Origin: Rhodoferax saidenbachensis
GTDB taxonomy: Bacteria; Pseudomonadota; Gammaproteobacteria; Burkholderiales; Burkholderiaceae_C
Direction of reading: 5' to 3'
Length of the DNA: 64,000 nt
Assembly (NCBI RefSeq): GCF_001955715.1
Contig: NZ_CP019239.1
Span: 3,286,001-3,350,000 of the forward strand
Shown here: piece by piece, positions 43,578 through 53,800 of the stretch
How the letters are laid out: each line of letters starts with the position of its first letter
Position numbering within the stretch: the stretch's first letter is position 1
Notes under the pieces: generated by a model
Seen by the model: the letters and a program-made list of their open reading frames with translations, nothing else
What the model was told of the DNA's origin: nothing
Database searches by the model: none
Translations under genes and position numbers: made by a program

Positions 43578-45188
43578 CTAGAACCGTGCCGTCACGCTGA
43601 CATGCAGCTTCTCGTCACCCGCTTTGGGCAGGGCTGGGTTGCCTCCCACGGGTTGGGTTGCGCCACTGGTGATATGCCCCCATTCGGCCGAGAGGTTGAA
43701 AGAAGGGCTGTTGAAACGCAGGCCCAGGCCCGCACTGGCCAATTGGTCCATTGCGAGCTTGCCAGCCGTGCCGGCTGCCGTGTTGTTGCTGTTGAGCCAG
43801 CCGGCATCCACGAAACCCACCAAGCGCAAACCGGGCCTGAACTCGAAGGTGCTGACTTCCAGATTAACGATACCGCCGTTGTCCCCGGAGATCATGCGCT
43901 CCCCAGTGCCGCGCACGGAAGTCGCGCCCCCAAGCCCGAATTGCTCGCCCGCAATCAGCGCATCACCTGAGTACTGCACCTGCGCCCGGGCACTCCACAA
44001 CCAGCCGCCAGGCAGGGGCGCGAGGTAGCTGACACCAGCATGCAGCACGCTCCAGTTCACCGTGCCAATACGCGCATCTTCGGTCTTGTAGGCGCTCAGG
44101 TTATTGCCACTGCTGCCCGGCAAGTTGAAGGCCACATCGGCGTTGTAACTCCAGATGGAGGTGTCTGACTCCATGCGCGAGGTGTATCCCAGCGTGACTG
44201 GGCGGCTCCCCCGATCGGACTGGCCGGGAATGACCACGCCGTTGATCTTGCTGGCATCGAATTGTTTTTCATCCAGCGACACGGTCCAATACCGGCGGTT
44301 GCCACCCTCGGGAGGCATATAGAGGCTGTAATTTACGCCATAAGTCTGCCCGGCACCCGAACTTGTGAAACTGCCGAAATTACCGATCACATCCGAATTG
44401 GTATAGCTCACACCGACAACGCCGCCCTGTTGGTACAGCGGTATACGGTAGTTCAAACCGAGTTGTTTCACGGTCTCGGAGCGCTCCAGCGAGGTCGTGT
44501 AGGCCACTGAGAGCTGGTGGTCCCGGTCTAACAGATTGACATGGCCCAGTGCTACCGTCAGGCGGTCGTTGCCAGTCGAGTTGGAGCCGGTGTTGGCCCA
44601 ATTGACGGAGGCATTCCAGGGTCTGACATCTTTGATTGAAATCTTGGCATCAATCTTGTCAGCCTCGTCCGACTCTTTCACGGTGACCTGCACCTGCTTG
44701 GACGGGTTCTCGTTGGCAATGGCTGTTTGCACCGCGAGGATCTTGAAGTTGGGCGTTTCTCCTTCACGCAATTCCGGCACGCTGGCCCGCACATTGGTGT
44801 CAGAAAAATTCGCATTGCCTTCCAGCGTGATCTTGCCAATCACAAATTTGACAATGGCCAAGGTCACCTTGCCGCCCAGTTCCTGGGCGGGCAGGGACAC
44901 ACGGTGCAGTGCATAACCCTTGGCCTTGAGTGCGGCCTCCAGGGCGGCCGATGCTTTTTGCAGAGTGTCCAAGCTCGCCTGGGGCACGATGAACGGCGCC
45001 AATATCCGCGTCGTCTCATCCTGGCTCAACGGGATATCGCCTGTCAGCTCGAAACCGCTGATGCGGAACTGGGTGCTGGCACCGGTAGCGGCCGGCACTC
45101 CTTGCTGTTGTGCCATTGCCTGGAGCGCTGCAGCCGCCATCCATGCGGCCACGGTTCGTTGAAGGGGGCGTTTCATCAAGCTCTGCAT
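43578..45188 (-). CDS. Two-partner secretion outer-membrane translocator (ShlB/FhaC/HecB family)
   Basis: The TpsB pore that exports the large TpsA protein of the same locus. It has 536 residues: a signal peptide (about 5-27), two POTRA domains (FRISGFELTGDIPLS; VIGKITLEGNANFSDTNVR) and a 16-stranded barrel from about residue 195 ending in the C-terminal Phe. The conserved loop L6 motif, usually VRGY/F, reads VRGT in ATSVRGTGERMISGD. The ATG at 45188 has AGGA five bases upstream and is 7 bp after the FecR gene stop, so it is the last gene of tpsA-fecR-tpsB. Confidence 0.92.
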   Translation of the reverse strand: MQSLMKRPLQRTVAAWMAAAALQAMAQQQGVPAATGASTQFRISGFELTGDIPLSQDETTRILAPFIVPQASLDTLQKASAALEAALKAKGYALHRVSLPAQELGGKVTLAIVKFVIGKITLEGNANFSDTNVRASVPELREGETPNFKILAVQTAIANENPSKQVQVTVKESDEADKIDAKISIKDVRPWNASVNWANTGSNSTGNDRLTVALGHVNLLDRDHQLSVAYTTSLERSETVKQLGLNYRIPLYQQGGVVGVSYTNSDVIGNFGSFTSSGAGQTYGVNYSLYMPPEGGNRRYWTVSLDEKQFDASKINGVVIPGQSDRGSRPVTLGYTSRMESDTSIWSYNADVAFNLPGSSGNNLSAYKTEDARIGTVNWSVLHAGVSYLAPLPGGWLWSARAQVQYSGDALIAGEQFGLGGATSVRGTGERMISGDNGGIVNLEVSTFEFRPGLRLVGFVDAGWLNSNNTAAGTAGKLAMDQLASAGLGLRFNSPSFNLSAEWGHITSGATQPVGGNPALPKAGDEKLHVSVTARF

Positions 45189-45195
45189 GCTGTTC

Positions 45196-46542
45196 CTAAC
45201 GGCACATCTTGCCAGCACCCACACCCATATCGTTGAGCAGATTCATCAAGAGCGGATTGCTGGAGTTGGGCATGGGAACGGTATCAAATTGAATGAACAG
45301 AGGCATGGTCTCGGGCCGACCGGTACGCCCGTCGTTACCGGCATACCCGGTTTCACCACGCCCCAGTTGCAGCGTTTCACTGGACGAGGTCACTTCGATG
45401 TGGCCGTCGCGCACATAGACAAACAAGCCCTCTTCATCGGGCGACACGCCGCCGCCCGAAAACAACTGGTTCAGGTTGACGGGAACTGAATCGGGTCTGG
45501 GGAGATTTTCCAGAGTGGACGACGTAATTGGGCGAATGCCACCAGGCCCCACAAACAGACCCTGCCCCGCCTGCAAGACCTGCAACGCCGATTGGCCCTG
45601 CGGGGTGACCTCGATCGTGCCCAACCAAGTGAAAAAACTGCAGGCGGCCGAGCTACCGCAATCCAGGTCCAGTCCCGTACCGCGAATACCAACCGTCGCC
45701 GTGGGCGTTGCAAAACTCACATTGCGATTGTTGGCCTTGCCAATCAAGCCTGTAAGCGCGCGCATGGAGCCGCGCAGAAGCGATACCAAAAACTTTCCGT
45801 CGGCAGGGTTCTTTTCGTCAAAAAGAAAAGAGTCGACACGAAACTGCGAGTTGGCGCCCAAGGTCAGGCGGCTGTCATCGCGAAAAACCAATACGCCGCG
45901 CGCACCGGAACCTGTTTCCACCACATCCCCCGGGTACACGCTGCCACCATCCACGACGCGCCGGCGCGTTCCCTGGGTATCCGTGGCATAGGTTTCACCT
46001 TGCGAGGCAGCCAACTTGGCGCTCGCCAAAACGGCATTCACGCGGGGCTTTTCCGTCACGCGGGCGGCTTCGGCCTTGCACTCCGGTCCGCACAGGCGGG
46101 CATCAAAATCGGTGCCACGTATGCCTATGGTGGCAGTCGCGGTTTGCACCTTGGCCGCATTGGGCGAACCTTTGGAAATCAGGCCAGTCACCGCGCGAAA
46201 ACCGCCGCGCAGCAGTTGCATCACCATGTTATTGCTCTCGGGCGTACTTTCCTTGAACTGGTAAGTCTGGACAATCAGTTCAGAATTGGGCCGCAAGGTC
46301 ATGCGGGTACCGTCCTGCAATTTCAAAATGGCCGTCGAGCCTTCCGCCGTGGTCAAACGGTCGCCCTCTTTCAGAGAGAGGCCCTTGCCAAGGGCGCGGG
46401 GTGCCTGGCCCTGGCTTTGTGCAAACCCGGCGCCGCGCGCAAACTCCACCTCCCCAGCCGCCTGGGCCCAAGCACTTTGCCAAACGCACAAGACAAGCAA
46501 AGCGCCCGTGGCAGCCAGAAGGCGCAAACTTACGGCGTGCAT
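45196..46542 (-). CDS. Secreted protein with two FecR domains
   Basis: A 448-residue protein with a Sec signal peptide (LRLLAATGALLVLCVWQSAWA) and two tandem FecR-type repeats. Each has KEGDRLTTAEGSTAIL or GDVVETGSGARGVLVF, then TATATIGIRGTDFDAR or ATPTATVGIRGTGLDLD. The duplication is clear (about 30-160 and 185-330), with cysteine pairs inserted in each copy. The C-terminal third is unassigned. It has no membrane-spanning sigma-regulator layout. It starts inside the tpsA 3' end (13-nt overlap) and precedes tpsB by 7 bp, so it belongs to the secretion locus. Confidence 0.88.
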   Translation of the reverse strand: MHAVSLRLLAATGALLVLCVWQSAWAQAAGEVEFARGAGFAQSQGQAPRALGKGLSLKEGDRLTTAEGSTAILKLQDGTRMTLRPNSELIVQTYQFKESTPESNNMVMQLLRGGFRAVTGLISKGSPNAAKVQTATATIGIRGTDFDARLCGPECKAEAARVTEKPRVNAVLASAKLAASQGETYATDTQGTRRRVVDGGSVYPGDVVETGSGARGVLVFRDDSRLTLGANSQFRVDSFLFDEKNPADGKFLVSLLRGSMRALTGLIGKANNRNVSFATPTATVGIRGTGLDLDCGSSAACSFFTWLGTIEVTPQGQSALQVLQAGQGLFVGPGGIRPITSSTLENLPRPDSVPVNLNQLFSGGGVSPDEEGLFVYVRDGHIEVTSSSETLQLGRGETGYAGNDGRTGRPETMPLFIQFDTVPMPNSSNPLLMNLLNDMGVGAGKMCR

Positions 46543-49500
46543 ATCTGTCCTTCTACGACCAGTGCGTCCTGGCTGCGATTGCGCGGGTCAAACGGGTCAT
46601 CACTGAAAGTCTGCTGTTGGTCTACGGCCGCCAAGAACTGATCCAGAAAATCGGACACCGCGCCACCAGGACTCACGACCGCACTGAGTGGAACAGCAGG
46701 CGCGGTAACGGCCCCGTTCACATCTGTATAGCTCACAGGATTGCCCGAGCTGAACGCGTTGAAGCCAAAGGTGATTGAGCCCCCCGCCGTGGCGCTCACG
46801 CCTGCAGCGGCAATCACACCGCTGTTTTGCACCAGGTTACCGCCAGCATTGAAAGAAATGCCGGCGCCTGTGGACTGGATGACACCGTTTAACGTCAAGT
46901 CGGTGGATGCCCCAAGCGTGATACCGCCGCCCGCGGTGATGCCACCCGCACCAATCGTGAGGGGGCTGTGTGCCGCAATACTCACGGCTCCACTCGCAGA
47001 CACTTTTCCGGTAGTTGTGACTCCACCATAGTTATCCAGCAACACATCGCCATTGGCAACACTCACGCCCAAAACAGTCAAGGCAGCGGGGCTTTCAGAA
47101 TCATTGTTGTAAAACGTGAGATTGCCACTACCGGTCACGGTGCCCGAAAAGGCGCTGACCGAGTTGCCACTGAGGTTAGTGCCTGTTTTGGATAACGTAC
47201 TCAGGCTAGCAGCAGTAATGCCATTTCCGCTAATGGCCCCATTAAGCGCAGCCAATGCAATGGAGTTGGCGCCATTAATGGTCACATTGGAACCGTACAC
47301 GATGTTCCCGGAACTCAAGGTGACGGATGCGCTACCACCACTGCCGGTAGCCCCACCATAGCCACCATAGCCACCACCGACATTGAGGGTACCCACGTTG
47401 GTGCCGTAACCTCCGCTCACCGTCACGGCTCCGCCCTTGCCACCACTGGTTGGGGAATAACCATTGTCATAGCCGACACCACCCGTCACATCTATGCCGC
47501 CAACACTGACCGCACCGCTCGCGGTAATGGTTACGCTGCCTCCGTTGTAACCGTTGGCCTGGGCCCCATAACTATCACCGTCCACACCTTTAGCAGATAT
47601 TGCTCCGGTACTCACTTGCGTACCAGAAATACTCACAACGCCTCCACCGTAGCCATTCGCGGAGAGAGTGTCAGTGAATACCACACCACCTGAGGTAATG
47701 CTTATATTTCCAGCCGAGCCATCGTTTCGGCCCGAATCCAAAACCATTTGCGACATCGCACCGGAACCAACACCACCCGAACCGGCAGTCAGACTGATAT
47801 TTCCACCCCTGCTATAAATGGATGCACCGTATCCACCCGTTGCGATGGCATTACCAGCGTTCAATGACACATTCAAAGCGTTTGAATACGACTCTATGGT
47901 TCGATGCGAGCCGCCAAAAACGATGTTGTGACCAGCATTCAGCGTCAGCGTCGTGGCAGCGTTGCTGGCACCATAAGTCGAGATATTGCTATTGAGCGTA
48001 ATGTCGTTGGTGGCGGCCAAAGTGACGTCCGCGTATTCCAACAAATAGCCCACTTGGTTCGCGGTGATATAACTGTTCGTGACAGACGAATAGTCGCTCC
48101 AATTGGTACTGTCGCTGATATCCGAGCCACCATAGCCGCAAGCTACGGAGTTATCGATGTCTGCGCAGCCTCCGATAATGATGTTGGTTGGATCCAGCAG
48201 CAAACTGCCCTTTTTTCCATGGGCGGCCGTCAAATCCACTGTTCCCCGAAAGTCCAGATACTGCTTGCCGGACACTTCGGCCACGCCGCCATTGCCTCCC
48301 AACGCGCCGCCACGTGCGCTCAGAGATCCGAGGTACCGTGTCGCGCCATCCGCCCAAACGACCACTGTGCCACCATCACCGTTCACCAGCGCATCCGCCT
48401 TCAGTTGCACTCCCGCAGCAATATCCGTGGTCTGCGCATTGTCCAGCCGGGCGTCCTTGCCCTGGTACCCGCCGCCTACCAAGACCTCGCCACCGCCGAG
48501 CGCGCCACTGGCGTCCAGCAAGGCCGTGCTATCCAGCTTGACATGTTTGGCACTGGCAAGGATGCTGCCGCCTTTTTGTCCTAATGCGGCCACTTGTACG
48601 GATCCGTCAATGGAAAGTTTGTCAATGGCCTTGAGTACGACCTTGCCGCCCTCGGTGCTGACCGCATTGGCCTGAATCACACCGCTGTGTTTGAGCGTGC
48701 CGGCAAAAATACCCACAGCATCGCCGTTCAGTTTCCCCAAATTAATGACCGAATTCTCGGGTGCCTGCAACTGCAACGAGATGCCCTCCAGGCCGCGCGC
48801 AGTAATTTCGATCTGCTGACCCGCCGCCAGGATAGTGCTTCCATTGGGCGCTTGAATCAGGGCATTCTTGCCCACTTCCACTGTGCCGCCCAACAACACC
48901 ACATCGCCGCTACGCGCCAGCACATTTCCATCCACCGACAACTTGCCCGCCGATGAAATGGCATCACCAAACCGCATGCGACCAGCCATCGCGTCGGCAT
49001 CGGTCATACGCATGGTAGAAGCCGTGAAGCCGGCAGTGTCCACTATCGCGCCAGCACCGACCGTGATCCCGGATTGATTCACCAGAACCAAATTGCCGTT
49101 GCTGCTCAATGTGCCAAAGATCAACGATGGCGTGTTTGTAACGACACGGTTGATGGAAGTGCTGGTTGCATTCGGCTGCAGGAAGTGCGTTGTACTCCCC
49201 GCAGGAATTGAAAAACTTTGCCAGTTGATGGAAGAATAGTTGCCGCCTGCGCCGTTTTGCGTGGTGACGGTCAGCTTGTTTCCATCCGTGGTCATGGTCG
49301 CCTGACCTACAACGGCGACGCCACCAGTCGGATTCGCCCATGCGGTTCTCGCCCCTGCGCCCCAAGCAAGCGCTACCGCCAATGCCAAGGCCAGTGGTGT
49401 CGCGACTCCGTAGCTGCCTCCCGCACTGACTAGTGAAACACTGCCGCCCCCACCGTGGCTACTGGTATTCTCCGCAACGGCAACCATGGCGCCCAGGGCG

Positions 49501-49550
49501 CGGTTCCATACAGTGCGGTAAACGTGATTGAGTGAGGCTTTTGAACCCAT
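46530..49550 (-). CDS. Two-partner secretion exoprotein, filamentous-hemagglutinin N-terminal domain (TpsA)
   Basis: A 1006-residue secreted beta-helical protein. It begins with an extended signal peptide region (NHVYRTVWNRALGAMVAVAE, residues 8-27) and a hydrophobic core ending at AWA|N73. The TPS domain follows to about 330 (SINRVV, NGNLVLVNQSGITVGAGA, variants of the NPNL/NPNGI motifs). The rest is repetitive Gly/Ser/Ala/Thr-rich, with very Gly/Tyr-rich stretches near 700-780 (GGGYGGYGG). AGGAG lies seven bases before the ATG at 49550. It is probably an adhesin. The C-terminus DPFDPRN...EGQICTP is unlike FhaB. Confidence 0.9.
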   Translation of the reverse strand: MGSKASLNHVYRTVWNRALGAMVAVAENTSSHGGGGSVSLVSAGGSYGVATPLALALAVALAWGAGARTAWANPTGGVAVVGQATMTTDGNKLTVTTQNGAGGNYSSINWQSFSIPAGSTTHFLQPNATSTSINRVVTNTPSLIFGTLSSNGNLVLVNQSGITVGAGAIVDTAGFTASTMRMTDADAMAGRMRFGDAISSAGKLSVDGNVLARSGDVVLLGGTVEVGKNALIQAPNGSTILAAGQQIEITARGLEGISLQLQAPENSVINLGKLNGDAVGIFAGTLKHSGVIQANAVSTEGGKVVLKAIDKLSIDGSVQVAALGQKGGSILASAKHVKLDSTALLDASGALGGGEVLVGGGYQGKDARLDNAQTTDIAAGVQLKADALVNGDGGTVVVWADGATRYLGSLSARGGALGGNGGVAEVSGKQYLDFRGTVDLTAAHGKKGSLLLDPTNIIIGGCADIDNSVACGYGGSDISDSTNWSDYSSVTNSYITANQVGYLLEYADVTLAATNDITLNSNISTYGASNAATTLTLNAGHNIVFGGSHRTIESYSNALNVSLNAGNAIATGGYGASIYSRGGNISLTAGSGGVGSGAMSQMVLDSGRNDGSAGNISITSGGVVFTDTLSANGYGGGVVSISGTQVSTGAISAKGVDGDSYGAQANGYNGGSVTITASGAVSVGGIDVTGGVGYDNGYSPTSGGKGGAVTVSGGYGTNVGTLNVGGGYGGYGGATGSGGSASVTLSSGNIVYGSNVTINGANSIALAALNGAISGNGITAASLSTLSKTGTNLSGNSVSAFSGTVTGSGNLTFYNNDSESPAALTVLGVSVANGDVLLDNYGGVTTTGKVSASGAVSIAAHSPLTIGAGGITAGGGITLGASTDLTLNGVIQSTGAGISFNAGGNLVQNSGVIAAAGVSATAGGSITFGFNAFSSGNPVSYTDVNGAVTAPAVPLSAVVSPGGAVSDFLDQFLAAVDQQQTFSDDPFDPRNRSQDALVVEGQICTP

Positions 49551-49614
49551 GGCGCTACTCCTGTGCAGCGGGGCCAGATGTAACCAAATGCTGCAAAGCA
49601 GAATTTAATCATAG

Positions 49615-50802
49615 TTAGCCCAAAATTCCACGGAAATACTCCACGGATCGGCCGCTTTCCTGCAATTTGCAGGCCTCTTGGACAGATTTGGCTGCTGCAC
49701 GCAAATCAGTGCGCTGGCACATGGCCGCCACTGCCTCCCCATAATTCGCCTGGTCCTGGTACGCCAGCAGGGCGCAGGACTGCCCAACCAGGCGCAAGGC
49801 ATTGAAAAGTTGCTCTTGGTGCAGCGGTATCGCCAACTGAGGCAAGCCGGCCAGCAAAAAAGTGGCGCTGGTGCCGTGGTTGGCATGGTGCACAACCCAG
49901 TCCGCTTCCGCCGTCACCTGGGCGAGATCGACCAGGTGACTGGTGAACGCCAGACCGGCCCCCGTGTACCGGCTGCGCAGCTCCTCTGAAATGTCGCGCA
50001 CAAACAACAACACACAAACCTGGGCGGCTTGCAGTGCCTGCAGCAAGAACTCCAAACCTGTGAAATTGCTCAGGTAGCCAAAAACCTTTGGCCCTGTTCC
50101 GGCAGGCCATTCGGGGGCGGGTTGCTTCTGCAGGCCCTCTCGGCCCAAGTAGTGAATGCCTGGGCGCGGGCCAAAACAGTCCATCTCAGGCCAGGTCATG
50201 AGGCACTGGGCCTCGGCCTGGGCATACAAGGCCCCCAGCCTGGGCATGGCTTGCCCCCCCTGAACAGCATGGACCTGGTTGATCAGCTCCAGCACCTGCT
50301 GATCTACGGTACGCAGTTGCTCCATCGCTTCCGCTGTGCGCGGGGCGGTGGGGAAGGCTTGTAATGGCGCCTCCAGCACATCCGTGCGGGGAATGTCGAA
50401 ACCTGAGCCGACCAGAACCTTGCGGAATCCATAGGTCCAGGCAGCCACCAGCGCCGTAGGACTGTGCTCAAAGAAAACAATGTCCGGGCGCAGCAAATCA
50501 AAAATCGCCCGCCAGGCACGCACATAGAGCAACAACTCCTGGGGCGAGGAAAAACACTGAATGGCGAGCAACTGCGCGTAACACTGGATGGCCGTGGCGT
50601 CGACCTTGGGCACAAATTGCTTGAAAGGCGCCTGCATCAGGCCAAAGCGCAAACCCGACATGACTTCGGGAATGCGGTGCAGCTCGCGCGCTACGAGCGT
50701 GATTTCATGGCCCAGATCCTGCGCCGCCTGGATGGGCGCGCGCAGGTTGCTGAGATGCCCCAGATTCGATCCCTGCTCCCAGACGCACAGGACGCGGGCC
50801 AT
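49615..50802 (-). CDS. Glycosyltransferase, GT-B fold, UDP-glucuronosyltransferase/MGT-like
   Basis: A 395-residue soluble protein resembling nucleotide-sugar-dependent GT-B transferases: N-terminal WEQGSNLGHLSNLRAPIQAA, and the donor-site block DWVVHHANHGTSATFLLAGLPQLAIP with the His-x-G pattern and PLHQEQLFNAL. No membrane segments or signal peptide. It lies 64 bp upstream of tpsA and 17 bp after the DUF3683 gene, same strand, so it could glycosylate the exoprotein or a small hydrophobic acceptor; neither is shown by sequence. Confidence 0.84.
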   Translation of the reverse strand: MARVLCVWEQGSNLGHLSNLRAPIQAAQDLGHEITLVARELHRIPEVMSGLRFGLMQAPFKQFVPKVDATAIQCYAQLLAIQCFSSPQELLLYVRAWRAIFDLLRPDIVFFEHSPTALVAAWTYGFRKVLVGSGFDIPRTDVLEAPLQAFPTAPRTAEAMEQLRTVDQQVLELINQVHAVQGGQAMPRLGALYAQAEAQCLMTWPEMDCFGPRPGIHYLGREGLQKQPAPEWPAGTGPKVFGYLSNFTGLEFLLQALQAAQVCVLLFVRDISEELRSRYTGAGLAFTSHLVDLAQVTAEADWVVHHANHGTSATFLLAGLPQLAIPLHQEQLFNALRLVGQSCALLAYQDQANYGEAVAAMCQRTDLRAAAKSVQEACKLQESGRSVEYFRGILG

Positions 50803-50819
50803 GCCTTGTTACAGCCTGT

Positions 50820-53800
50820 TCACACCAGGACGCGCTCAATGCCACCGGCATTCGCGGTCTGCACGTATTCGGGCAGCCACTCCTTGCCCAGAATCTGGTT
50901 GGCCATCTCCACCACGATGTAGTCCGCCTCCAGCAAACCGTTGCTGAGATCATTGCCGTAGCGGCTCAAACCCTGCAGGCAGCTTGGGCAGCTGGTCAGA
51001 ATCTTGATGTTGCCTTTTGCGGGCCCTTCGCTACCGGCAGGCGCCGTCAGTGCACGCAAAGCCGTTTCATCCTTGCGCAACTCTTCTTCCTTGCGGAAAC
51101 GGATTTGCGTGGAAATATCAGGCCTGGTCACGCCCAGCGTGCCGCTTTCGCCGCAGCAGCGCTCGCTCTTGAGCACCGCATCGCCCACCAAGGCCTTGAC
51201 CGTCTTCATCGGGTCCTGCAGCTTCATCGGCGTGTGGCAAGGGTCGTGGTACAGGTAGCCTGTGCCTGCGCCGCCGTCCGGCACCAGCGTGATGCCCTTT
51301 TCCAGCAGGTATTCGTGGATGTCGATGATGCGGCTACCCGGGAATATCTTGTCGAACTCGTAGCCCTGCAACTGGTCGTAACACGTGCCGCAACTGACCA
51401 CCACCGTTTTGATGTCTAGGTAGTTCAGCGTGTTGGCCACGCGGTGGAACAGCACACGGTTGTCGGTGATGATCTTCTCGGCCTTGTCGGCCTGACCGGA
51501 CCCGCGTTGCGGGTAGCCGCAGCACAGGTAGCCCGGCGGCAACACGGTTTGCACACCGGCATGCCACAGCATGGCTTGCGTCGCCAAGCCGACCTGGCTG
51601 AACAGCCGCTCAGAGCCACAACCGGGGAAATAGAACACGGCCTCGGTTTCGGCTGTGGTCGTTTTCGGGTTGCGGATGATGGGCACGTAATCCGCATCTT
51701 CAATGTCCAGGAGCGCACGGGCCGTCTTCTTGGGCAGACCGCCGGGCATCTTCTTGTTGATGAAGTGGATCACCTGCTCTTTGATCGGGGCCGTACCCAC
51801 CGTTGACGGAGGCTTGTTCGTCTGTTTGCGCGCAGCCAGGCGCAATACCTGGTTGGCCAGACGTTGTGCCTTGAAGCCTATGCCAACCATGCCGGCACGC
51901 ATCAGCTTGATGGTCTCCGGATTCGTCGCGTTCAGGAAGAACATCGCCGCAGCATTGCCGGGGCGGAACGACTTCTTGCCCATCTTGCGCAACAGGTTGC
52001 GCATGTTCATCGTCACGTCACCAAAGTCAATCTTCACCGGGCACGGCGATTCACACTTGTGGCAAACCGTGCAGTGGTCGGCCACGTCTTCAAACTCTTC
52101 CCAGTGGCGGATCGAGATACCACGGCGCGTCTGCTCCTCGTAGAGGAAGGCCTCCACCAGCAGGGAGGTAGCGAGGATCTTGTTGCGCGGGCTGTACAGC
52201 AGGTTGGCGCGTGGCACGTGCGTCGCGCACACCGGCTTGCACTTGCCGCAGCGCAGGCAGTCTTTGATCGAATCGGCAATATCGCCAATATCGCTCTGCT
52301 GCATGATCAGCGACTCATGCCCCATCAGGCCGAACGACGGTGTGTAGGCGTTGGTCAGATCGGCATAGATTTGCACGGGATTATGAGCCGAATTGGCCTC
52401 TAGCCCTCGTCCTGCTTGCGCAGGCAGCTCCTGATTTCGTAGCAATTTTCCTTTGTTGAAGCGCCCTTCCGGGTCCACCCGGGCCTTGTAGTCGATGAAC
52501 GGCTGCAACTCGGCGTCGCTCAAGAACTCCAGTTTGGTGATGCCAATGCCGTGTTCGCCCGAGATCACGCCATCCAGCGAACGCGCCAGCGCCATGATGC
52601 GCTTGACCGCTCCGTGGGCGGCTTGCAGCATGTCGTAGTCGTCGCTATTGACCGGGATGTTGGTATGCACATTGCCGTCACCGGCGTGCATGTGCAAGGC
52701 CACCCAAACGCGGCCTTTGAGCACGCGCTGGTGAATGCTGCTGCACTCTTTGAGGATGGCTTCGAACGCACCACCCGTAAAGATGTCCTGTAGCGGCGCA
52801 CGTAGTTGTGTCTTCCAGCTGGCACGCAGCGAATGCTCCTGCAACTGCGGGAACAGCGGGTCCACCTGGTCCAGCCAGCCTTGCCACTGCCCGCGCACCT
52901 GCTGGACCAATGCCAGCGCCTGCGACACACGGTCTTCCAGCAGCTCGGCTGCGGGAACTGCATCGTCCACCTTGCCCAACGGCAGATTGCCTTGGGCCAA
53001 AAACTCGGTCAGTGCATCGCACAGCGCCAGCTTGTTGCGCAGGCTCAGCTCGATATTGATGCGCTCAATACCATCCGTGTACTCGGCCATGCGCGGCAGC
53101 GGGATCACCACGTCTTCATTGATCTTGAACGCGTTGGTGTGTTTGCTGATAGCCGCAGTTTTCTTGCGGTCCAGCCAGAATTTCTTGCGCGCCTCGGGGC
53201 TGATAGCGATAAAACCTTCGCCACTGCGCGAGTTGGCAATGCGCACCACTTCGGACGTGGCACGGGCCACGGCATCGGCATCGTCACCGGCGATGTCACC
53301 GACCAGCACCATCTTGGGCAGACCGCCACGCTTGCTCTTGGTCGCGTAGCCCACCGCCTTCAGGTAACGGTCATCCAAATGTTCCAGCCCGGCCAGCAGC
53401 ACGCCAGAGCGCTTCTGCTCGGCAAACATGAAATCCTTGATCTCGACGATGCTGGGCACGGCGTTGCGGGCATGGCCAAAGAACTCCAGGCACACGGTGC
53501 GCGTGTGCGACGGCATACGGTGCACCACCCAGCGCGCACTGGTGATAAGACCGTCTGTGCCCTCTTTCTGGATGCCCGGCAAGCCGCTCAAGAATTTGTC
53601 GGTGACGTCTTTGCCCAAACCCTCTTTACGGAAGGTGGAGCCAGGAATGTCCAGCCGCTCAGTGCGGATCGGCGTCTTGCCGTCCGCCTTGAAATACTGC
53701 AGCTCGAAGCTGGCAACGTCCACGTCATGGATCTTGCCCATGTTGTGGTTGATACGTGTCACTTCCAGCCATTCAGCCTGCGGCGTCACCATGCGCCACG

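Noticed and set aside
47200..48200. Regularly spaced short repeats in the tpsA gene that could look like a CRISPR array
   Set aside because: They are degenerate Gly/Ser-coding repeats in one open frame, without constant direct repeats or unique spacers of fixed length, and no cas genes are present.
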